NCBI RefSeq assembly: GCF_024449025.1
Contig: NZ_JAHLKM010000010.1
Location: 1 to 64,000, forward strand
Direction of reading: 5' to 3'
Source of the DNA: Natronomonas aquatica
Lineage (GTDB): Archaea > Halobacteriota > Halobacteria > Halobacteriales > Haloarculaceae
Length of the DNA: 64,000 nucleotides
The notes under the pieces are model-generated. The model was not told the DNA's origin, searched no databases, and saw only the letters and a list, made by a program, of their open reading frames with translations. Position numbers and translations under genes: made by a program. Below, in pieces: positions 26,661 to 34,650 of this stretch. Position 1 is the first letter of the stretch; each line of letters begins with the position of its first letter.

Positions 26661-27158
26661 CTACAGCAGAAAGCGTTCCTCGTCCTCGCTCAGGTCGACG
26701 ACGGAATCGGCGGCGTCCTCAAGTTCCTCGGCCGTCGAGGAACCGAACCCCATCACTTCGGTCCGGACGCCCTCGTGTCGGAGGTGGGTACACAGCCTGG
26801 CGAAATCGCCGTCGCCGCTACAGAGGACGACGGTATCGACCTTCGACGCCAGCGTCACCGCGTCCAGCGTCATCCCCAGATCCCAGTTGGCTTTCTGGGA
26901 GCCGTCGGCGAACGTCTTGATCTCCTTTATTTTCGTCTCGAAGCCGATCTCCTCTAGGGCTTCGAAGAAGTCCTCCTCGGCGGGCGAGTCCGCCCGGATC
27001 ACGTACGCGATCGCCCGGACGAGTTCGCGGTCGTCGACCGCCGCAGAGAGCATCTCGGTGTAGTCGATGTTTCGCGAGTAGAGACTGTGTGCCGTGTGAT
27101 AGAGGTTCTGTGAATCGGCGAGCACCGCGACTCGCTGGGAGGCGTGGATCGGTCGCAT
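26661..27158 (-). CDS. NYN-domain (LabA/DUF88) PIN-like ribonuclease
   Basis: A 165-residue protein of the NYN/LabA family. Acidic residues typical of the PIN-like metal site are present: VLADSQNLYH (Asp-x-x-Asn) near residue 14, KANWDLGMTLDAV near 90, and VVLCSGDGDFARLCTHLR near 112. Family members cleave or process RNA. It lies just upstream of the tRNA-Leu gene, divergently transcribed, and is the last core gene before the integrated element. Confidence 0.85.
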   Translation of the reverse strand: MRPIHASQRVAVLADSQNLYHTAHSLYSRNIDYTEMLSAAVDDRELVRAIAYVIRADSPAEEDFFEALEEIGFETKIKEIKTFADGSQKANWDLGMTLDAVTLASKVDTVVLCSGDGDFARLCTHLRHEGVRTEVMGFGSSTAEELEDAADSVVDLSEDEERFLL

Positions 27159-27288
27159 ACTGTCTCTCCCCTGTCCTCCCTCATATGTTTTGGCGTCCGA
27201 CGTTGGACCGTTTCGGGCCGATCGAATCCGTCGTTACGTTCCCGAAGCCGGCAGCAACGGTTCGGACCGGATCGGTCGGTAGCGACAG

Positions 27289-27297
27289 CTATTTTTG
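27289..27297 (+). promoter_or_regulatory. TATA box of the tRNA-Leu gene
   Basis: CTATTTTTG is centred about 29 bases before the first base of the tRNA, the usual spacing for archaeal tRNA promoters. Confidence 0.6.
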
Positions 27298-27321
27298 GGT
27301 CACTCCGGTATGGTCGATCGC

Positions 27322-27406
27322 GCGCGGGTTGCCGAGCCAGGCCAAAGGCGTAGCGCTTAGGACGCTGTCCCGTAGGGGTCCGCCGGTTCGAATCCGGTCC
27401 CGCGCA
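27322..27406 (+). tRNA. tRNA-Leu (anticodon UAG)
   Basis: The 85 bases fold as a class II tRNA: acceptor stem GCGCGGG/CCCGCGC, D-arm, anticodon loop CUUAGGA with UAG at positions 34-36 (reads CUA/CUN leucine codons), a long variable arm as expected for leucine, T-arm GCCGG-UUCGAAU-CCGGU, and discriminator A. No CCA is encoded and no intron is seen. The 3' half (from 27355) is duplicated at 49408, so this half was supplied by the integrated element and restores a functional tRNA. Confidence 0.95.
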
Positions 27407-27408
27407 CT
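27355..27408 (+). repeat. attL: tRNA-Leu 3' half
   Basis: These 54 bases run from the anticodon stem through the T-arm, acceptor and two following bases. They match 49408-49461 except at one position (G at 27367, A at 49420, in the variable arm). Confidence 0.92.
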
Positions 27409-27447
27409 ACACAAGGCGGTGCAGTCTTGCTTTTTTCGGGCTGACTG

Positions 27448-28620
27448 ATGAGAATGAAAAATGGCCTCGAAACCACGCTGAAGGACTGTGACGTAATTAG
27501 TAATAGTCAGTTAGCAAATGATAGGCGCATTAGGATCGTCCCACAATCGCAAGAGGGCTTCCTAACTGACAAGCAAGTAATTGATTATCACGAATATAGA
27601 AAGAATCTTTTATCATACCTGTTACAGATAGGTAAAGATCCCGAAAAGGCCAAAGGATACTCTCCGTACACCCTTTACGCCGATTCCTACCGTCAAGGAA
27701 ATTTCGATTTGTGGCTCTGGGAGCGCGACGGCGAATACAATGTACCACCTACACAACATGACGCCAACGCATACATGGATCACATCGCGTATAGCGACAA
27801 GTCTCAAACGGCGAAAGGAAAGGCGCAGGAGGCACTCCGGCGCTACTCAAAGTGGCTCCAGCACAAGTTCGGCCAAAACAAGTGGGAGTTCGAATACTCA
27901 TTCGACGGGAGTGGACAGAGCTCGGCGCAGCCACAAGACTTCCTCACAGTCGATGAACGGAGAAAGGTGAGACAAGAGGCGCTCAACGCCGGGACAATAC
28001 CGAGTAGAAGCAATATGAGTCAGGAAGAGAGACGCCAGTGGGACGGATACATCGCTCAGTTGTTGGAGAAACCCCGACATGAAGTCACCGACGAAGACTG
28101 GGGGGACATCACCGGCTGGAAGATTACCTCTATCGTGTGGACGAGCCTTGATGCAGGCCTCCGCCCAGTAGAAGTTGGCAACGCCAAAACAACGTGGGTT
28201 GATACGGCGAACGGAATCCTGCGTATCCCACGCGAAGAGTCCAGTAAGAACGAAGGAAACTGGACGGTAAGTCTCACCGAGCGGACTGCATCAGCTCTTG
28301 ACCATTGGCTGAGTGAACGAGAACTCTATGGTCGCTACGATGACACCGACGCATTGTGGTTGACGTACCGGGGAAATCCGTACGGGTCACAGAGTCTGAA
28401 CAGATGGCTTTGCAAGATCTGTAAGAAGCGGGATATAGATGTGGAGAATCGAAGCATCTCGTGGTACTCGATACGTCACTCAGTTGGGACACTCATGACC
28501 AAAGAGCGCGATCTCGCCGCGACGAAGTCTCAGCTTCGTCATAAGAGTGTGAAAACAACAATGAAGTATGATGCTGCACCGGTCGAAGACAGGAAAGATG
28601 CACTCGATAAAATGGGCTGA
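27448..28620 (+). CDS. int: tyrosine recombinase / integrase
   Basis: A 390-residue XerC/D-like integrase. The N-terminal half is a SAM-like DNA-binding domain (YHEYRKNLLSYL, then YMDHIAYSDKSQTAKGKAQE). The catalytic domain has the first Arg in LDAGLRPVEVGN (near residue 237), SWYSIRHSVGTLM with the conserved Arg-His (the usual first His is Tyr), QLRHKSVKTTMKYD, and the nucleophilic Tyr near residue 372. A second ATG lies two codons downstream. It is intact and adjacent to attL, as in pNOB8-type integration, where the gene is not split on insertion. Confidence 0.92.
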   Translation: MRMKNGLETTLKDCDVISNSQLANDRRIRIVPQSQEGFLTDKQVIDYHEYRKNLLSYLLQIGKDPEKAKGYSPYTLYADSYRQGNFDLWLWERDGEYNVPPTQHDANAYMDHIAYSDKSQTAKGKAQEALRRYSKWLQHKFGQNKWEFEYSFDGSGQSSAQPQDFLTVDERRKVRQEALNAGTIPSRSNMSQEERRQWDGYIAQLLEKPRHEVTDEDWGDITGWKITSIVWTSLDAGLRPVEVGNAKTTWVDTANGILRIPREESSKNEGNWTVSLTERTASALDHWLSERELYGRYDDTDALWLTYRGNPYGSQSLNRWLCKICKKRDIDVENRSISWYSIRHSVGTLMTKERDLAATKSQLRHKSVKTTMKYDAAPVEDRKDALDKMG

Positions 28621-28627
28621 TCGTTAG

Positions 28628-29368
28628 CTATCGACGACCGGCATCACTCTCGTACAGCGCGATGTTCGATTCAATATCACCCATCACGTACTCGTGGATC
28701 ACCGTCTCGAGCTCGTCGATAGTGGCCGCACGATCCTCTGTGATTGCTTGGATGTACTCGGGAGCAAGCTCTTCACCAAACAGCGTGTTTGTAAGTTCCT
28801 CGCCGCGCCACAGTGTCGGTTGAACTGATAGACCGTGTTTGTCAAGCACTTTTTCCAGCGAGGGCCACTTCACACCGGCCTCGTCGGCTGACCTCTTCCG
28901 AGGGACAAATAGGTCAACGTGGTTCTTCGCGCAATTGAGCTCGGGTTGCTGACGGAACTGAAGCGACTCGATGCGTTTTGATAGATAGTCCAAATCGAAG
29001 GCCTCGCCGTTGTATGTCACGAGTGCGTTGGGATCAAACTCGTTGATGCGCTCAAACGCTCGACGAATCATAGTCCCCTCGTCACCGAGTGCACCTCCAA
29101 GAGTTAGCACGTCGATAGACTGTTCTCCAGCCACGGTGTCCTTCAGGCCGATCCCGATTGCAACTGTCCGGCCGCTCGTCGGATCGAGGGAATTGCTCTC
29201 AATATCGATGCTGGCGTATCGAGTGGTAATCTCATCCGGACCGAGTGACTGGCGAAAAACGAACTCTTCCATCGTGGAAAGAACACTGAGCGAGATGATC
29301 AAACTGTCGACTTTCTTACGGTACGTATTGGCATTGATATGTAATTTCGGGCTCACACTTGCTCGCAT
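28628..29368 (-). CDS. DEDD-superfamily 3'-5' exonuclease (RNase H-like)
   Basis: A 246-residue protein convergent with the integrase gene (7-base gap). It contains YASIDIESNSLDPTSG with the first acidic pair, LVTYNGEAFDLDYLSKRI (Exo II-like with Asn and Asp), and a C-terminal YVMGDIESNIALYE carrying the last Asp. This layout resembles the proofreading domain of family B polymerases and the YprB-type predicted exonucleases. An internal ATG at 29272 would remove 32 unremarkable residues and may be the true start. A role in element replication or repair is inferred. Confidence 0.78.
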   Translation of the reverse strand: MRASVSPKLHINANTYRKKVDSLIISLSVLSTMEEFVFRQSLGPDEITTRYASIDIESNSLDPTSGRTVAIGIGLKDTVAGEQSIDVLTLGGALGDEGTMIRRAFERINEFDPNALVTYNGEAFDLDYLSKRIESLQFRQQPELNCAKNHVDLFVPRKRSADEAGVKWPSLEKVLDKHGLSVQPTLWRGEELTNTLFGEELAPEYIQAITEDRAATIDELETVIHEYVMGDIESNIALYESDAGRR

Positions 29369-29594
29369 TTCAGTCGTGTCTGGTTCTTAGGCTACATCTG
29401 CTATAGAAGCCCGACAGACGCCCGTGGTGGCACTTCAGCCTTATTGTGAATGACTATGATCTATGAAAATAAGACCCCCTCACGAAGCCGCTATCAGCGA
29501 TTACAACATCGATTAGTGACTACTATCTTATAAGAAATAATCCACACTCGACGAGCGGCGGCACCGTCCTACGAACAGCGGAAACACAATATCA
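29369..29594. other. intergenic region with promoter of the LAGLIDADG gene
   Basis: No gene is seen in these 226 bases. CTTATAAGAA at 29526-29535 is a good TATA element for the plus-strand gene starting at 29595, with an AT-rich stretch in front. Confidence 0.4.
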
Positions 29595-30104
29595 ATGCAA
29601 TCAACAAGCAACTACAGCGAGACAGATCTGGCCTACACAATGGGGCTCATAGCCGGGGAGGGGTCGTTCTTCGTCACCTTCAACCGCGATGATCGGTATC
29701 GGCATGACATCTACTACGGTCCCAAGTTCTCGATCTCGATGGGAGAGAAAGAAGCAGAAATGCTCCAGAATCAGTGCCGAATCTACAGTCTCGGGACGGT
29801 CAATAAGAGTCAGAAAGGCTTCCAGTGGATCATATCGAGCCGCGCAGAGTGCCGCGAACTGATCAAACTCATCGACCAGTACCTCGAGCAAAACCCTTCC
29901 ACGGAGTTCCAGAGCGCAGCGAAACACAACGCATATCAGAGCTGGCGAGCCGCGCTGGAATTACTCAGACCGGGGCGACAGCTTACGGCTGACGAGGTGA
30001 TTGAACTGGCTGAATTGCGTGACGAGATAAACTACATACGAGCAACGAACTCGATTGAGAGTGAGGAAATCAAGAGGATCGTCAAATCGACTGATGCCGC
30101 ATAG
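29595..30104 (+). CDS. single-motif LAGLIDADG homing-endonuclease-like protein
   Basis: A 169-residue protein. Residues about 14-25, YTMGLIAGEGSF, form a LAGLIDADG helix ending in the catalytic acidic residue (Glu). One motif only is found, so it should act as a homodimer like I-CreI. The following segment (FFVTFNRDDRYRHDIYYGPKFSISM, in part) fits the DNA-contacting beta sheet, and the C-terminus is helical. It is free-standing: it interrupts no recognisable gene, and no intron ends are evident. A hairpin-rich segment follows after 50 bases. Confidence 0.8.
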   Translation: MQSTSNYSETDLAYTMGLIAGEGSFFVTFNRDDRYRHDIYYGPKFSISMGEKEAEMLQNQCRIYSLGTVNKSQKGFQWIISSRAECRELIKLIDQYLEQNPSTEFQSAAKHNAYQSWRAALELLRPGRQLTADEVIELAELRDEINYIRATNSIESEEIKRIVKSTDAA

Positions 30105-30154
30105 AATGTCAGATAACCAGAAGGAATAAACCCGCTACATACCTATATTCACAT

Positions 30155-30279
30155 GAGGCTCACTCAGAGCCTCGCTAACCTGGGGAGGTTAGGTATCCAT
30201 CCGGGTAGCGGACGCTCCGTCCCTACTGGAGAAACGGCATCCAGAGGCCGGGTTATCAGCCCCGGTCGGAACCGTTTCT
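30155..30279 (+). ncRNA. candidate structured RNA element
   Basis: This GC-rich stretch inside an AT-rich region holds three clear stems: 30155-30160 with 30168-30173 (GAGGCT/AGCCTC); 30076-type spacing is absent but 30176-30181 pairs with 30186-30191 (TAACCT-GGGG-AGGTTA); and a two-part hairpin, outer 30230-30237/30272-30279 (AGAAACGG/CCGTTTCT) with inner 30246-30252/30261-30267. An 85-codon frame crosses it (30153-30410) but has no recognisable content. TATA-like CTATATT is at 30143-30149. It could be an RNA gene, a leader, or a recombination site. Confidence 0.4.
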
Positions 30280-30734
30280 GCGAGTTAATTAACAACACTG
30301 AGAGCACAGTACACTTGATTTCTCATAGAGACTGGCTGGAGTGCCACTCACAAGCGGTATCAGAGCAAGAAAGTCGTGTTCCGGATTTGCGCCGTACCAT
30401 CCGTCACTGACGAGTGATTGTCTTCGGCGGTGGCACACTCCCTGATCTACAGTTAGGAGGGCTCTACCGTGTGTTTGTGCTCGTTATGTCAAAAAGTGTA
30501 TCATTTGTTACATGAGATGATATGACTCATGATAATACGGCGTGGACACAGCTCTGTAATCCGGCAACTCGATCAACCGAATCTTCGCGCGGGTACGTAG
30601 TGCCAAGCGGGTACGCAAAGACGATACTTTGACCCCCTTACCGGCGGAGCCCCAAATGGGTGTTATTTCGAGTGGTAATTGTCCTTGACCTACTGTTGCG
30701 GGCACACCGTTTTAGATCGGGGGACATGCCAAAA
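30280..30734. other. intergenic region without a recognised gene
   Basis: I see no supportable gene in these 455 bases. There is an inverted repeat CATGAG/CTCATG around 30510-30532 and a near-tandem GCGGGTACG pair around 30592-30617. A 65-codon minus-strand frame (30508-30705) has no family features. Confidence 0.35.
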
Positions 30735-31184
30735 TCAAGTTATAGTCTCAACGGTATCCCCAGAATCGTTTCCATAAGCCGCCAATATCACTCCGCCAAT
30801 AAAAAATACGACTCCAAGAGGTATCCCAACAAGCGTGATGATCAACAAAAATCCGGTAACAATACTCAAGTAACCGATCAGATTCACGAACAGTACTACA
30901 CCTGAGTTTCCTTCTGAAAACCCCGGTTCTCTAATTTCTACACCGTCTTGGCTATTATTTTTCACCGCAGAATCCGTTGAGTCATCACCATTTTCTGATT
31001 TGGTGACATCCGCTCTTCCCACAGTATCATTATCCTCGAATTGAGCGCCGCAGCTGTCACACTGAAGGCGTCCGTTGAATCCGTCAGGCCAACCCGCCCA
31101 GTAAGTTTTCAGGCGAATCGTCTTTTCTTCGCAGTCTGGACACGGATTCCATTGCTTATATTTCACCTCCGAGAAGTTGGTCAT
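30735..31184 (-). CDS. zinc-ribbon membrane protein
   Basis: A 149-residue protein. The N-terminal cytoplasmic part has a zinc ribbon (NPCPDCEEKT and LQCDSCGAQF). A polar acidic linker follows, then two transmembrane helices (about residues 93-112 and 115-140) with VTGFLLIITLVGIPLGVVFF in part. The start overlaps the stop of the DUF4177-like gene (ATGA), so the two form a small operon. The function is unknown. Confidence 0.7.
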   Translation of the reverse strand: MTNFSEVKYKQWNPCPDCEEKTIRLKTYWAGWPDGFNGRLQCDSCGAQFEDNDTVGRADVTKSENGDDSTDSAVKNNSQDGVEIREPGFSEGNSGVVLFVNLIGYLSIVTGFLLIITLVGIPLGVVFFIGGVILAAYGNDSGDTVETIT

Positions 31185-31342
31185 TTGTCTCTAATCAGAA
31201 CCATCGCAACACTGTGTCCACCGTTCATAATCGTATTTCTGAACTCCCATCCATCTGACTCAAGCTTTTCCAGAATCTCTTTCGCTCGAGCGGGGCGGTT
31301 TTTTGGAGTTGCATCTAATTTTACTACTTTGTGTTCTACCAT
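31181..31342 (-). CDS. DUF4177-like small protein (53 residues)
   Basis: ATG at 31342 to TGA at 31181 encodes a protein starting MVEHKVVKLDATPKNRPARA. A central LEKLESDGWEF and a closing SVAMVLIRD follow. The pattern (short strand, helix ending in L-x-x-x-G-W-E-F, short strand) is that of DUF4177 proteins, whose role is unknown. It overlaps the zinc-ribbon membrane protein start by ATGA. Confidence 0.65.
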   Translation of the reverse strand: MVEHKVVKLDATPKNRPARAKEILEKLESDGWEFRNTIMNGGHSVAMVLIRDK

Positions 31343-31618
31343 TATTATCTGTTAAAACACCGATCAGAAGTCCAGACAAAGCGATGCGATGTATTTTGTC
31401 CGCTCTTATCGCTCTCCCGGTCGATCACTATGCGGTCACATCGATTGGCGTCTTGTTGATCAAAGTCTTCGAAATCATAGGGTTCCAATAGCTCCACCGA
31501 CAGAACCGTCTCAGCGTAATGCTATAAACATACGTTCGTATAGCTACAGACATACGTCTGATATGCTACCGATTTTGCTTAGAAGGGCTATTGATATGAT
31601 CGCCGGAATCGCCGTTCA
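31343..31618. promoter_or_regulatory. promoter region of the winged-helix regulator with paired ACATACGT sites
   Basis: CTATAAAC at 31522-31529 is a TATA-like element for the gene at 31619. ACATACGT occurs at 31528-31535 and again at 31550-31557, 22 bp apart (two helical turns on the same face), each inside a partial palindrome (ATACGTTCGTAT, AGACATACGTCT). These are candidate operators, possibly for the regulator itself. The rest of the gap shows no gene. Confidence 0.4.
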
Positions 31619-31891
31619 ATGCGGCCTCGAGTACCGTGGATGACCAGTGCCGATAATCACATCCTTGAGTTCCTCGATGAGAAGAACATCGTTGCGACTC
31701 CTCAGGTGATTGCTGCGAACATCGACTACAATCGGCTGTACGTGAATGAGCGGATTCGAGTCCTCGCTCAAAACAAGCTCGTTGAGAAGGATGACAAGCC
31801 GCTGTACCAGATCACGGAGCGTGGACGTCAGTACCTGGAGGGGGAACTCGATGTCGACGATCTACCAGCGAGGCACGAAGAAGATCGTTAG
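31619..31891 (+). CDS. PhiH1 repressor-like winged-helix regulator
   Basis: A 90-residue protein with the wording common to haloarchaeal phage PhiH1-type repressors: VPWMTSADNHILEFLDEKN, a recognition helix region (VIAANIDYNRLYVNERIRVL) and wing YQITERGRQYLEGELD. An internal ATG at 31640 is an alternative start, but the MRPxVPWM opening is typical of the family. It probably controls element genes. Confidence 0.78.
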   Translation: MRPRVPWMTSADNHILEFLDEKNIVATPQVIAANIDYNRLYVNERIRVLAQNKLVEKDDKPLYQITERGRQYLEGELDVDDLPARHEEDR

Positions 31892-32158
31892 ATTAGCGGT
31901 TCTCTCAGGTCTTTAATTCTGCTTGTGGTGGCATGAATTTTTAAGGTCGTCTCACTTGGTCCAATAGATCGGAGCGATAATTTTCGATTCGGTTCGTGCT
32001 TGTCATTCATTGGCACGCCTTGGTAGCCTTCCGTGATAAAGTGTCATGCCACCGTATCAATATTATTGACATATACACATTGATCGCGGGTGTGTGTTTC
32101 TAATATATTCACACTCGAAAATCAACACATCGTTTATTTCTGGAGCCAATGTATATTA
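31892..32158. other. AT-rich intergenic region
   Basis: I see no gene, RNA or clear repeat in these 267 bases between the winged-helix gene and the 3' end of the helicase gene. Confidence 0.35.
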
Positions 32159-33961
32159 TTAGTTTAAATCCATTTGTCCCCAGTACGGGGCGTCTTCAAG
32201 GCCGTCATCAATCCAGAACGAAGACCTCCCCTCTGCTATCTTCTCAAGATAACCATCGGCCGCCAGGTTATCCAGGTGACGCATCGTCGTGCTGCGAGTG
32301 TGATCCACGTGTTCGTCCACCGTTGCCGTATCTGCTGCTTCGAGCTCTATCATCGCACGGATAGTTTGATGCTCCAGGGGTGTCCGATTTCGAATCCGAG
32401 AGGCAACATTCTCTACTGGAACCCAGTCGGGGATGCAGCTCGAGTGAACGTAGATGTCCGAGGACATGATTTCCTCTCCGCGGCCCGCACGGAAGATCGC
32501 CTGTGCGATCTCGTTGTGTACGTTGTGCTGGAAGTATCTGTATCCGTGCTCGCCGAAGTCTTTGTTATCTCCGCGCCCCGTGATCTTCACGTCGAACCCG
32601 TCGTGGGCCGCGAGCCTTTCGACCTCGGAGTGGCCAGTCGAGGGACTACCGATAACCGCGAGGAGATTGTGGTCTTTGAGGTCGTTCTTCGACCGGAGAT
32701 TGTTGAAGTACAGATCGTAGTTGTCAGAGTGCTGATCGAGGACGTTGTGCTTATCCTGTACTTTATTTCGAGCCTTCTTGCTGGTGATAACCGCCGTCTT
32801 TCTACCGTGCTTCCGGTGGATGGACTCGATCAGCGTAAACACTTCCTTCGGGTCACAGTATTCTCCACTCCCGTACGGCTTCCGCGAGTTGGACGTCTGG
32901 TAGATGTTATAACCGAGTATTTCGGTGATGTAGTGCTCACGTTCGTCGTCGTCCATGAACCGGATGTGCTCCAGGTCAGTGCCGAGACGATTTTCCCACA
33001 TCTCGTGAGTGGGGGTACCGTCGAGGGCGATCACACAGGAAGTCATACTGAAGTCAGCCGACCGTCGGATGGAGAAGTGGCCCTTCTTGTTGAAGTCGGA
33101 GACGATCGTTGCCCCATCTTCAAACTCCGTCCGTCGGATTCTACTTTTATCCAGCCGGTCGTAGTCCAAGAGGTGGAGCAGTAGCATCACAGCGTCGGCC
33201 CGACCTCCCTGGCGGGAGAGAGCGAGTTGTGAGTCGTAGAGATCGAACTTCTTGAGATCCTCAATGAGCTCAACCTGGTCGACGGGACCCAAGTCATAGA
33301 TCTCACTCTTGTTCTCGAAGTCGATTACGCCATCCATCATATCGTGGGCGGCCAGGTTGGTGATCGCACTCTCGGCGGCCCCCGACGAAATAACTTGCTC
33401 GTAGGCCGCAGCCGCATCCTCATCGATCAGAACCACACGGCCCTTCTTGTACGATTCTACGTATGCGTGCGAGGGGTGGCCGATGATCAGTTTGATGTCG
33501 TCGGCATCGAAGTCGCACATCTGAGTGTACGTACAGGGGGCCTCCTCATTCTGGCACTCAATCGAGAACTGAAGGTTCTCGTGAATATCCTTCGCGGTCG
33601 CACCATTGCTCTGGAGCGTCTCGATCAGTTCCTTGTGACGGGCACGCTCTTGCATCGATTCACAGTGCTTGTTCATCGACGGGAGGATCTTAACCTCGTC
33701 CTCAGAGAGGCCCGTATTCTCGACCGCCTCTTTCATTATCTGTTCGCGGGTGTCCCACAGACGAGTGAAGACTGTAACCTTTCGACCAGTCCGGGACGCG
33801 ACGTGGGCGGCTGCGTGCGTCTTGCCCAGCGACATCAGGGCGTCGATTAGCGCGTCGACTCCATCTTCAACACAGCGGTCGACGAGATCGCCGAGCTGCT
33901 GCTGACGCTGGCGTTGGGGGGAGACATCGGACTCGTAGTCGATCGGCTCAGCCTCACTCAT
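32159..33961 (-). CDS. XPD/DinG-like Fe-S helicase with C-terminal winged helix
   Basis: A 600-residue SF2-type protein. Walker A is a variant, ALMSLGKTHAA (Gly-Lys-Thr at 46-48), and Walker B is VVLIDEDAA (179-182). Between them Cys99, Cys135, Cys142 and Cys148 are spaced like the iron-sulfur cluster ligands of DinG/XPD helicases. AQAIFRAGRGEE near residue 495 resembles helicase motif VI. The last 75 residues form a winged helix (VDEHVDHTRSTTMRHLDNLA). It starts immediately after the ribbon-helix-helix gene stop. Context suggests a replication or initiator helicase of the element. Degenerate motifs keep alternatives open. Confidence 0.72.
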   Translation of the reverse strand: MSEAEPIDYESDVSPQRQRQQQLGDLVDRCVEDGVDALIDALMSLGKTHAAAHVASRTGRKVTVFTRLWDTREQIMKEAVENTGLSEDEVKILPSMNKHCESMQERARHKELIETLQSNGATAKDIHENLQFSIECQNEEAPCTYTQMCDFDADDIKLIIGHPSHAYVESYKKGRVVLIDEDAAAAYEQVISSGAAESAITNLAAHDMMDGVIDFENKSEIYDLGPVDQVELIEDLKKFDLYDSQLALSRQGGRADAVMLLLHLLDYDRLDKSRIRRTEFEDGATIVSDFNKKGHFSIRRSADFSMTSCVIALDGTPTHEMWENRLGTDLEHIRFMDDDEREHYITEILGYNIYQTSNSRKPYGSGEYCDPKEVFTLIESIHRKHGRKTAVITSKKARNKVQDKHNVLDQHSDNYDLYFNNLRSKNDLKDHNLLAVIGSPSTGHSEVERLAAHDGFDVKITGRGDNKDFGEHGYRYFQHNVHNEIAQAIFRAGRGEEIMSSDIYVHSSCIPDWVPVENVASRIRNRTPLEHQTIRAMIELEAADTATVDEHVDHTRSTTMRHLDNLAADGYLEKIAEGRSSFWIDDGLEDAPYWGQMDLN

Positions 33962-34261
33962 CTATTCGTCTATCTCTTGGAGTTTGCGCTCTCTCTCGAG
34001 ACGATCCTCCAGAATTTTGTGGACGAAGATTGTGAAAGAGAAATCGGCCTGACCAACGAACTCGTTCTGCTCCGGGGTCAGACTAATCGACGTCCGTTGG
34101 AACTCATAGTTGAACGTATCCCGCTGGTTCTCTTCTGGAGGGTCGAGATCACCAGACATGACATCGTTAAGTGCGTTCTGAACGACACTCGATAGCGACA
34201 GGGAGTTGTCTTTGATATACTGGTAGTGATCAGTCCGAATCTTGTATGGTCTGTTGGGCAT
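33962..34261 (-). CDS. tandem ribbon-helix-helix-like DNA-binding protein
   Basis: A 99-residue protein starting MPNRPYKIRTDHYQYI. Two similar units are visible: residues about 5-36 (YKIRTDHYQYI...LSLSSVVQNALND) and 58-92 (TSISLTPEQNEFV...FSFTIFVHKILEDR), each reading strand-helix-helix. The frame is open to 34321, but the ATG at 34261 has a TATA-like TTTTTATAC just upstream. Its TAG is directly followed by the helicase ATG. Likely role: copy control or autorepression of the helicase operon. Confidence 0.65.
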   Translation of the reverse strand: MPNRPYKIRTDHYQYIKDNSLSLSSVVQNALNDVMSGDLDPPEENQRDTFNYEFQRTSISLTPEQNEFVGQADFSFTIFVHKILEDRLERERKLQEIDE

Positions 34262-34650
34262 TGTCTGTATAAAAATATACGCTACAAGTGTATAAGTATT
34301 CCCACAAAATGATAAATACACTCATAAGAATACTGATATAATATGCCACCAAAGACATCAGTACGAGAGGCCATGAAACTCTCGTTTAGAGCAATATCCC
34401 CTGAGAGTGCCGAAATCGGATGGTAGAGCGAAATACCAACCCAAATCACGTACTTTAACCCTATACGTATATTGGGTTGCCAGCTGACTCAGTATTATAC
34501 AAACAAACAATTTTGGAATTAATTTCTTGCGATTTACAGACATTTAAACAGTATTGGTGTTCGCCCAAATATAAAGTTCAATGTCCCTAATAGGGTCGTA
34601 CTGCTCGGTGACGCGGAGGTACGCCTCGACCAGTTGCTCACCTGGCTGCG
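34262..34650. other. AT-rich non-coding region, candidate replication origin / regulatory region
   Basis: No supportable gene in 389 bases. TATAC/GTATA arms flank 9 bases at 34276-34294 beside the ribbon-helix-helix promoter, a candidate autoregulatory site. A perfect 8-bp inverted repeat CAACCCAA (34437-34444) / TTGGGTTG (34472-34479) encloses 27 AT-rich bases. No canonical haloarchaeal origin recognition boxes or orc/cdc6 gene are seen, so the origin idea rests only on position and composition. Confidence 0.3.

Noticed and set aside
30153-30410. 85-codon frame over the hairpin-rich segment
   Set aside because: Base pairing explains the sequence better than the protein, which has no recognisable pattern.
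34358-34543. 61-codon minus-strand frame in the AT-rich region
   Set aside because: No family signal, interrupted by the inverted repeat; the region is more likely regulatory.
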